This document shows, piece after piece, positions 58,541-64,000 of a stretch of 64,000 nt of DNA; within the stretch, counting starts at the first letter, position 1; each line of letters starts with the position of its first letter. The stretch covers positions 237,166 to 301,165 of the forward strand of contig CAZMOB010000002.1 of NCBI GenBank assembly GCA_964567995.1, written 5' to 3'. The stretch is from JAGOTP01 sp964567995 (GTDB taxonomy: Bacteria; Patescibacteriota; Patescibacteriia; 2-12-FULL-60-25). Both the position numbers and the translations under genes were made by a program. Under the pieces are notes generated by a model. The model had not been told where the DNA came from. It did not search any database and saw only the letters and a list, made by a program, of their open reading frames with translations.

Positions 58541-58945
58541 ATGGACACTCAACCTTCCTCTTCTCAAAACGGATCTGGTTCCAAACCGCCAGAGGTCGTC
58601 ACAGGCATCCCATCGGGGGCTACGCCTGCTTTCGACGCCCAGGACATCAAAGATAACAAGCTCGTTGCTGCCTTGTCCTATCTTGGGTTATTGGTACTGA
58701 TCCCCCTCTTCGTCGCTCAGAAATCCCCCTTTGCTCGTGAGCACGTGAAGCAAGGGGTGATCGTTTTGGCGCTGAACATCCTTGTGTCACTCTTCCTGTC
58801 TCGCATCCCAGTCGTTGGTTCGATTCTTTGGCTTTTGATCGCTATCGTCGTGATTGTGGCGATCGTGAAGTGTCTGATGGGTCAATTCTGGGAGATTCCT
58901 GTGATTGGCCCACTGCGCAAGATGATCAAGTTGAAAGAGATCTAA
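58541..58945 (+). CDS. DUF4870-like membrane protein
   Basis: A 134-residue protein with a Pro/Ser-rich N-terminus and three helices. The central part DIKDNKLVAALSYLGLLVLI followed by PFAREHVKQGVIV is typical of DUF4870-like membrane proteins, in which a conserved HxxQ sits between helices. Function unknown. It stands between groEL and prfB. Confidence 0.72.
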   Translation: MDTQPSSSQNGSGSKPPEVVTGIPSGATPAFDAQDIKDNKLVAALSYLGLLVLIPLFVAQKSPFAREHVKQGVIVLALNILVSLFLSRIPVVGSILWLLIAIVVIVAIVKCLMGQFWEIPVIGPLRKMIKLKEI

Positions 58946-58981
58946 AACGCTCAGCTCTACAAAAACAACGGAAGCCGCGGT

Positions 58982-60124
58982 ATGCTCCTCGCCATGATCC
59001 AAGATCTGCAGGAACATATCGCGGTTTTACGTTTGAAGGTCGAGGAGGCCTGGCAATTGCTGGGCTTGGATGCCGTAAAGCATGAAATCGAGGCCTTAGA
59101 AGCGGCCACCATGTTGCCGGATTTTTGGTCCGACCAGGAACGAGCCCGCAAAGAAGGACAGCAGCTAGCTGAGCTCAAGCGTTCTTTTGACGGCTGGAAT
59201 GGTCTTCGCATGTCGCTTTTGGAATGCGAAGAGCTGGGAGAGATGCTTGCTCATGAGCATGACGAATCTCTGCAGGAAGAGTTACTTGTACGTTTGAAGA
59301 AATTGGAAGCAGAATATTTGACCCGCGAATTCGAATTGATGTTCTCTGGGGCGCATGATGCCAAGTCCGCGATTCTTTCGATTCACGCCGGCGCTGGGGG
59401 AACGGATGCGCAGGATTGGGCGGAGATGTTGATGCGTATGTTTGCACGTTATGCGGAACGCAAAGGTTGGAATATCAAATTATTGGATGAATCGCGTGGG
59501 GGAGAAGCAGGGATCAAATCGGCGACGATGTTGATCGAGGGTCGCTATGTCTATGGGAATCTGCGAAGCGAGGCGGGTGTGCATCGTTTGGTGCGTCAGT
59601 CACCCTTCAACTCAGATGCGCTTCGTCAGACATCGTTTGCACTGGTTGAAGTAATCCCTGAGATTGACGAAGATGTAGATGTCGAAATTCGCCCAGAGGA
59701 TTTGCGCGTCGATACCTTCATGAGCGGTGGAAAAGGCGGGCAGTCGGTCAATACGACCTATTCGGCTGTGCGTATCGTGCACTTGCCGACTAAAATAACG
59801 GTCTCTTGTCAGAACGAACGTTCGCAAACGCAAAATCGCGAGATGGCCATGAAGATTTTGAAAGCTAAGCTCGTTTTATTGAAAGAAGAAGCGCTTGCTA
59901 AAGAGAAGCAGCAGCTACGTGGTGAATTTCATAGTGCGGAGTGGGGGAACCAGATCCGCTCGTACGTGTTACACCCTTATAAAATGGTGAAGGACCACCG
60001 AACAGAGTCTGAAACGTCAGATCCAGACAAGGTGCTTGATGGCGATCTCGATCAATTCGTTGAGGCGTATTTGCGTTGGCAAGCGAAAAGCATTGATCGA
60101 GCGGCGGAGTTAAATAAAGAATGA
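58982..60124 (+). CDS. prfB: Peptide chain release factor 2
   Basis: A 380-residue RF2 with the tripeptide anticodon region RQSPFNSDALRQ (SPF) and the catalytic FMSGGKGGQSVNTTY (GGQ). It ends translation at UGA and UAA. The frame is continuous, with no programmed +1 frameshift site near codon 26. ATG 58982 and ATG 58994 are both possible starts. Its presence supports UGA as a stop in this genome. Confidence 0.95.
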   Translation: MLLAMIQDLQEHIAVLRLKVEEAWQLLGLDAVKHEIEALEAATMLPDFWSDQERARKEGQQLAELKRSFDGWNGLRMSLLECEELGEMLAHEHDESLQEELLVRLKKLEAEYLTREFELMFSGAHDAKSAILSIHAGAGGTDAQDWAEMLMRMFARYAERKGWNIKLLDESRGGEAGIKSATMLIEGRYVYGNLRSEAGVHRLVRQSPFNSDALRQTSFALVEVIPEIDEDVDVEIRPEDLRVDTFMSGGKGGQSVNTTYSAVRIVHLPTKITVSCQNERSQTQNREMAMKILKAKLVLLKEEALAKEKQQLRGEFHSAEWGNQIRSYVLHPYKMVKDHRTESETSDPDKVLDGDLDQFVEAYLRWQAKSIDRAAELNKE

Positions 60125-60129
60125 TTCCT

Positions 60130-60414
60130 CTAGAGGAATAAACGTAAGATCCCGTACAATACGCAGAAGCTGGTAGTGTAGATGAGACAAAAAACAAGGA
60201 GCGATTGCTTGCTTGATGGAAGGCTGATTTTGCTTTCAGACCAATTCATCAATGAAGCGCGTAGATTTGTAAGGAGAAGGAAGAGAAAAGGAAAAATGAA
60301 TGCCAGAAAGATGACAAACGGGTCCTGGATAAGAACGTTGGGCACGGTTGTGTGAAGAAAAACGATGAATACAAGTCCAATCAAAGAAAACAGAATCGGT
60401 GATAAGAATTTCAT
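60130..60414 (-). CDS. Small membrane protein
   Basis: From ATG 60414 (MKFLSPILFSLIGLVF) a ~94-residue protein with three hydrophobic helices and a basic loop. No family recognised. It begins 19 bases after the nfi stop codon and converges on prfB with a five-base gap. Confidence 0.6.
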   Translation of the reverse strand: MKFLSPILFSLIGLVFIVFLHTTVPNVLIQDPFVIFLAFIFPFLFLLLTNLRASLMNWSESKISLPSSKQSLLVFCLIYTTSFCVLYGILRLFL

Positions 60415-60433
60415 AGAATGAGTATGATGCATG

Positions 60434-61120
60434 TTACTTTATGTCTTGTTTACGATATGCATTCATCACATCGTGCGCGAAACGGGTCGGTTCGGGAATC
60501 CGATGCTTCCGTACGCAGTGTTGCATGATCTGGATTGATTCTTCGAGCGTGATCTTGTGACCAGGTGATATAAAGATCGGTTTCACATTTCGTTTTGTCC
60601 GAATGGCTGCACCAAGGATTTCTTCCGAATGAAGCGGATCATGCATGAACGAATAGGACCCTGGTTCTTGATTGGGTTCTTCGTACACGCCCGTGAGAAC
60701 GCTCTTTGCGCAACCGATGGTCGGAATATCGAGCGCGATTCCCAAATGGGAAGCAATGCCGATTCTCCTCGGGTGAGCGATTCCAACTCCGTCGACAACA
60801 ATCACGTCGGGTTTTGTCTTTAATTTCTCCCAGGCTTTGAGGAGTGACGGAATCTCTCGGAATGACAGCAGTCCTGGAATATAAGGAAATGTGACCGTAT
60901 CTTTCACGAATGCATCATCTACCAACGCCAGCTCCGGATAACTCAGCACGACAAACCCGCCATAGAACGTCGTTGAATACAGATTCATGCTGATATCGCA
61001 GCCGCCAATCAATGTAATCTCTTTTGTGAGTGGTTCAAGCCGAACCTGCGTTCGCATCTGACGTTGAATCTCCACCGCTTCTTTAGGCGTCACGCTCCAG
61101 GCGTGTGTAAGTTCTGACAT
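60434..61120 (-). CDS. nfi: Endonuclease V
   Basis: A 228-residue endonuclease V: LIGGCDISMNLYS (catalytic Asp), FPYIPGLLSFREIPSLLKAW (the PYIPG wedge motif), VIVVDGVGIAHPRRIGIASH and TIGCAKSVLTG. It cleaves DNA (or RNA) near inosine. The start is divergent from the ABC transporter across a 38-base gap. Confidence 0.95.
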   Translation of the reverse strand: MSELTHAWSVTPKEAVEIQRQMRTQVRLEPLTKEITLIGGCDISMNLYSTTFYGGFVVLSYPELALVDDAFVKDTVTFPYIPGLLSFREIPSLLKAWEKLKTKPDVIVVDGVGIAHPRRIGIASHLGIALDIPTIGCAKSVLTGVYEEPNQEPGSYSFMHDPLHSEEILGAAIRTKRNVKPIFISPGHKITLEESIQIMQHCVRKHRIPEPTRFAHDVMNAYRKQDIK

Positions 61121-61158
61121 AGCTGTCTTTAGCCTACGCGTTTGGTATACTTTTTGCG

Positions 61159-62967
61159 ATGCCCGCTCCTTCGTCCGTATTCGTCAAAGAAAAAGCGACG
61201 TGGTTGCAGACGCTCAAGATTCTGCCCTCTTTGGCACGGATCATGTTGAAAGCGGATCGAACCAGCTTCATCTTGGTATTCGTCGCTGCGTTCATGGAGC
61301 TTCCGGCAAACGCACTCTATACCTTGGCGCTCAAAGGAATTACCGATGCAGCGGTTGCCTCTCAAGTCCGTGATGCCTGGATCTGGGTTGGAGTCATGTC
61401 GGGTGTGCTCGTGTGGCAGGCTTTTGAAAGCTATATTTCAGAACTGCATCGTGATCGCATGCGTTATAAGGTTGATCTGACGGTTCAAGAATCTGCTATG
61501 CGGGTCGTCGCAGGTCAGCCGCTGTCAGTCTTGGAAAGTCCAACTTATCAGACGCTCTATACCGCCTTCACCGAAAAACAGCATACCGTCGTTGGTCTCC
61601 AGAATATGCTTGTGTGGTATGCGAGGCGCTTATTCGGCATTTTGGGTCTGAGCACCATGTTTATCTTGTTGCCTTGGCCGGCGATTGCGCTTGTCCTCTT
61701 GTTCCAGGTCGCCTTATTTCTTGTTCGTTCAAAAGATGCAAGTTACGCTTGGATGCTGCTCGATACCCAAACCAGGGAAGGGCGTCGCGGAAAGTATTAT
61801 GAGCGGATCGCCATGGGAAATGATCAGCCTCTCTTTTCTCGAGTCTATGATCTCTTTCCGGTGTTCCAGTCCAAATGGAAGAAGACGGCTACACGCATTT
61901 TAGAAAAGGAGCTTGGTCGATCCGTTCGTTTTGCTCGGGCCGCGTTTCTCAGCCAAATCTGTACGACATTGGGCTTTTTGTCTGGAATCGCCTTTCTCTT
62001 ACCTCTACGTCCAACCGCCATCATCGCTTCCATTGGTGGCTTGATCGCCTTCACGTCTGCCTATTTCCGCTTTTCGCAATGGGTTGCCTCGTTTGTCACG
62101 GAGCTTGATTGGTTGCAGCAAGAAGCGCCTGCGTTGTCGGCGGTTCATCGTTTTCTGTCCTTGCCAATCGAAACAGACGCGGGTCGAGCCTTGCCAGATA
62201 AACCGCTCACCATTGAGTTCCAAGACGTGTGGTTCCGCTATCCTGATTCAGCCATCGACGTAATTGCGGGGGTATCATGTGTCCTTACGCAGGGTGAGCA
62301 CATTGCACTGGTTGGCTTGAACGGAGCGGGGAAGAGCACTCTGCTTAAATTGTTATTCCGCGTCTATCGTCCGACGCGCGGTCTTATCCTTGTGAACGGC
62401 GTAGACCTCTGGAAGCTTCGTCCTTCCGCCTGGAGAAAAGTCTTAGCCATCATGACACAATCGATTCCCCAGTTCAGTGATACGTTCAGAGAGCAAATCC
62501 TCTATGGCCAATATGACCGCACAGCGAATAAAGCCCGTCTTTCGCAAGCAGCCGCGACAAGTGGTTTCGGAGAAGTTGCCCAGCTTTTTCCGCGCAAGCT
62601 CGAAACGGTTGCGGGGAGAAGTTTCGCTATGATTGAAGATGAAGCGATCGAGCTCTCAGGTGGACAATCGCAATTGCTTTCGATTGCTCGCACGTTGTAT
62701 CGCTCTGCGAAAGTCTATATTTTTGACGAGCCAACCTCGGCTGTCGATGCGGAAAAAGAAGAACGCTTTTTCGAACAGTTAGCCGAAGCTACTCCTGGAA
62801 AAACCGTCATCTTCGTTTCCCATCGCTTTTCTGTTTTGCGCCGCGCGGCTCGCATTCTCGTCATGGATCAGGGTCGAATTATCGAAGACGGGACGCATGA
62901 AGAGTTGCTTGCGAAAGAAGGAAGATACGCCGAGCTATTTGCACTTCAAGCCAAGATGTATCAATAG
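61159..62967 (+). CDS. ABC transporter half-exporter (membrane + ATPase domains)
   Basis: A 602-residue type IV exporter subunit: six membrane helices over about residues 1-320 and one ATPase domain with Walker A VGLNGAGKSTLLKL, Q-loop IMTQSIPQFSD, signature IELSGGQSQLLSIA, Walker B YIFDEPTSAVD and H-loop FVSHRFSV. It should dimerise. The substrate (drug, lipid or peptide) cannot be predicted. The promoter is probably the extended -10 TGGTATACT near 61143. It ends 11 bases before rsmA. Confidence 0.93.
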   Translation: MPAPSSVFVKEKATWLQTLKILPSLARIMLKADRTSFILVFVAAFMELPANALYTLALKGITDAAVASQVRDAWIWVGVMSGVLVWQAFESYISELHRDRMRYKVDLTVQESAMRVVAGQPLSVLESPTYQTLYTAFTEKQHTVVGLQNMLVWYARRLFGILGLSTMFILLPWPAIALVLLFQVALFLVRSKDASYAWMLLDTQTREGRRGKYYERIAMGNDQPLFSRVYDLFPVFQSKWKKTATRILEKELGRSVRFARAAFLSQICTTLGFLSGIAFLLPLRPTAIIASIGGLIAFTSAYFRFSQWVASFVTELDWLQQEAPALSAVHRFLSLPIETDAGRALPDKPLTIEFQDVWFRYPDSAIDVIAGVSCVLTQGEHIALVGLNGAGKSTLLKLLFRVYRPTRGLILVNGVDLWKLRPSAWRKVLAIMTQSIPQFSDTFREQILYGQYDRTANKARLSQAAATSGFGEVAQLFPRKLETVAGRSFAMIEDEAIELSGGQSQLLSIARTLYRSAKVYIFDEPTSAVDAEKEERFFEQLAEATPGKTVIFVSHRFSVLRRAARILVMDQGRIIEDGTHEELLAKEGRYAELFALQAKMYQ

Positions 62968-62978
62968 TAGGGGATATT

Positions 62979-63842
62979 ATGGTCCGCGCCCCCCACGACA
63001 TCAAAGCCACGCTTGCTTCGCTTGGAGCGCGTCCTGAAAAGGCCTTTGGCCAAAATTTCTTAATTGATTCCGTGGTCCTTGGTTCGGTCGTGGCAGCGGC
63101 AGAAGTAGCCCCGCATGAAACGGTCCTTGAGATCGGTCCTGGCCTCGGTGTCCTTACAGAGGATCTCCTTGCCAGTGGGGCTAGTGTTTACGCCATCGAG
63201 CGCGATCGCAAATTCATCGACTATCTCATCGCTCGTTTGGGCCCAAAGGGTCAGACCTTCTTTCTGACACAAGGTGATGCCGCGAAGCTTGAGTGGAATA
63301 ATCTTTTGCCCGATGCCCCTTGGAAGCTCGTTTCGAACCTCCCCTATGCGATTTCTTCCTATGCACTCCGTGCAGCCCTTTGGGCCCCACGTCCGGCAAC
63401 GCGTGTGGTCGTCATGCTCCAGCGCGAAGTGGCAGAACGAGCGCTTGCGTTACTCAATAATAAAATAGATAGTTCTCACGCCTCACTCCTGTCTCTTATG
63501 GTTGCACTGAGCTGTGCTTCCGGAAAGATCGTTCGTCGTGTGGTGCCCGGCTCCTTCTTTCCTTCACCCAAGGTTGAGTCGGCGATCCTGCTCCTCATCC
63601 CTTTCACACACGCTGAGCGTCTCCTTCGGTGGGGGATAGAGCCAGAACAGATCATGCAGCTCGCGAAGCGGGGCTTTGCTCACCCGCGTAAACAATTATT
63701 TTCCACCCTTGGACTACGCGATCGAGCCGAGGAGCTCGCTGCGGCGATCCAGACCCCAAAAGAGGTCCGTCCAGAGGCTCTCTCGACCGACCAGTGGGCG
63801 GCTCTGACCCGCCTTCTGACCCCTGTCGCACCTCGGACCTGA
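62979..63842 (+). CDS. rsmA: 16S rRNA dimethyladenosine transferase RsmA (KsgA)
   Basis: A 287-residue SAM methyltransferase: KAFGQNFLIDS, motif I VLEIGPGLGVLTEDLL, the adenosine-binding ERDRKF and catalytic NLPYAISS. PGSFFPSPKVESAIL in the C-terminal part is diagnostic for KsgA. It dimethylates two adenosines in helix 45 of 16S rRNA. An AGGGGAT precedes the ATG, one of few Shine-Dalgarno-like sites in the core part. Confidence 0.96.
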   Translation: MVRAPHDIKATLASLGARPEKAFGQNFLIDSVVLGSVVAAAEVAPHETVLEIGPGLGVLTEDLLASGASVYAIERDRKFIDYLIARLGPKGQTFFLTQGDAAKLEWNNLLPDAPWKLVSNLPYAISSYALRAALWAPRPATRVVVMLQREVAERALALLNNKIDSSHASLLSLMVALSCASGKIVRRVVPGSFFPSPKVESAILLLIPFTHAERLLRWGIEPEQIMQLAKRGFAHPRKQLFSTLGLRDRAEELAAAIQTPKEVRPEALSTDQWAALTRLLTPVAPRT

Positions 63843-63874
63843 AATCATGGGGATAAATGACGGACCACTGTGCT

Positions 63875-63903
63875 TGACACCCATACCGAGTTCCACTAAA
63901 CTA
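63875..63903 (+). promoter_or_regulatory. Strong promoter near the right edge
   Basis: TTGACA (63875-63880), exactly 17 bases, TAAACT (63898-63903). It should drive the gene whose ATG may be at 63990. Confidence 0.75.
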
Positions 63904-63989
63904 CCGGCACATCGAAAAGGAAGTGACTCGGAAAGACTCTGGAACAAGCCTTCTCGAAGACCCTTGGACAACAGAAGAGTGACCGCATA

Positions 63990-64000
63990 ATGAAACGTCT
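63990..64000 (+). CDS. Start of a gene cut by the window edge
   Basis: ATG AAA CGT at the last 11 bases (MKR...), 87 bases after the promoter and with an 86-base leader. Nothing more can be said. Confidence 0.3.

Noticed and set aside
58982..59060. Programmed frameshift in prfB
   Set aside because: The reading frame is continuous and no in-frame UGA with a slippery CTT is present near codon 26.
1..64000. Insertion sequences, prophage, rRNA genes, replication origin
   Set aside because: No transposase, integrase, phage structural gene, rRNA segment or DnaA-box cluster was seen on either strand.

Overview
The window looks like a chromosomal segment of a small-genome bacterium, most probably of the Candidate Phyla Radiation (Patescibacteria). 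This is inferred from gene content: a VirD4/TraG-like ATPase and a DUF3467 protein embedded in housekeeping operons, an ECF sigma factor next to a DUF5667-like protein, a short HrcA, YHYH and CAP-domain surface proteins, and few recognisable Shine-Dalgarno sites. UGA is used as a stop and a normal RF2 is encoded, so the standard bacterial code applies. Only one tRNA gene (Trp) and no rRNA was found.

Region 1 (1-16000) is accessory: an aminoglycoside-phosphotransferase-like gene, HAD and inositol-phosphatase-like enzymes, a P-loop kinase, a KGG stress protein, an OmpR-type two-component system, a CAP-domain protein, a papain-like peptidase with a pirin, a redox-flavoured set (DoxX, cytochrome-b5 domain, fasciclin lipoprotein, ferric-reductase-like), exonuclease III and an AraC/Ogt repair protein. 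Region 2 (16000-20700) holds a second two-component system followed by a terpene-synthase-like gene that carries both class II (DxDD) and class I (DDxxD) signatures. Its first 30 codons are thrown out of frame by three copies of a 7-bp repeat, and removing one copy restores the frame. Region 3 (20700-29200) has a desuccinylase-like enzyme, VF530, orphan immunity-type proteins (Imm53, SUKH-like), NUDIX, creatininase-like, degenerate M23, a YHYH protein and an intact MmeI-type single-chain restriction-modification enzyme.

Region 4 (29250-35515) is the most striking. Behind tRNA-Trp lie six consecutive units of about 0.46-1.1 kb, each with one or two minus-strand accessory genes, separated by copies of a ~65-bp element. 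The elements share a core that equals the 3' end of the tRNA (CTGCCA). Two kinds of left arm and two kinds of right arm occur in all four combinations, joined at that core. This is what a site-specific cassette system anchored on a tRNA 3' end would leave behind; no recombinase is encoded in the window.

Region 5 (35700-64000) is mostly core: two tandem paralogous membrane genes with identical terminators, glyA, a CIRCE-controlled hrcA-grpE-hsp20-dnaK-(DUF3467)-dnaJ cluster, the sigma/DUF5667 pair, cysS, the VirD4-like ATPase, dnaX, a PRC-barrel/nucleotidyltransferase-like/O-antigen-ligase-like trio, a second CIRCE with groES-groEL, prfB, nfi, an ABC exporter and rsmA. HrcA probably controls both chaperone loci through the two CIRCE operators.
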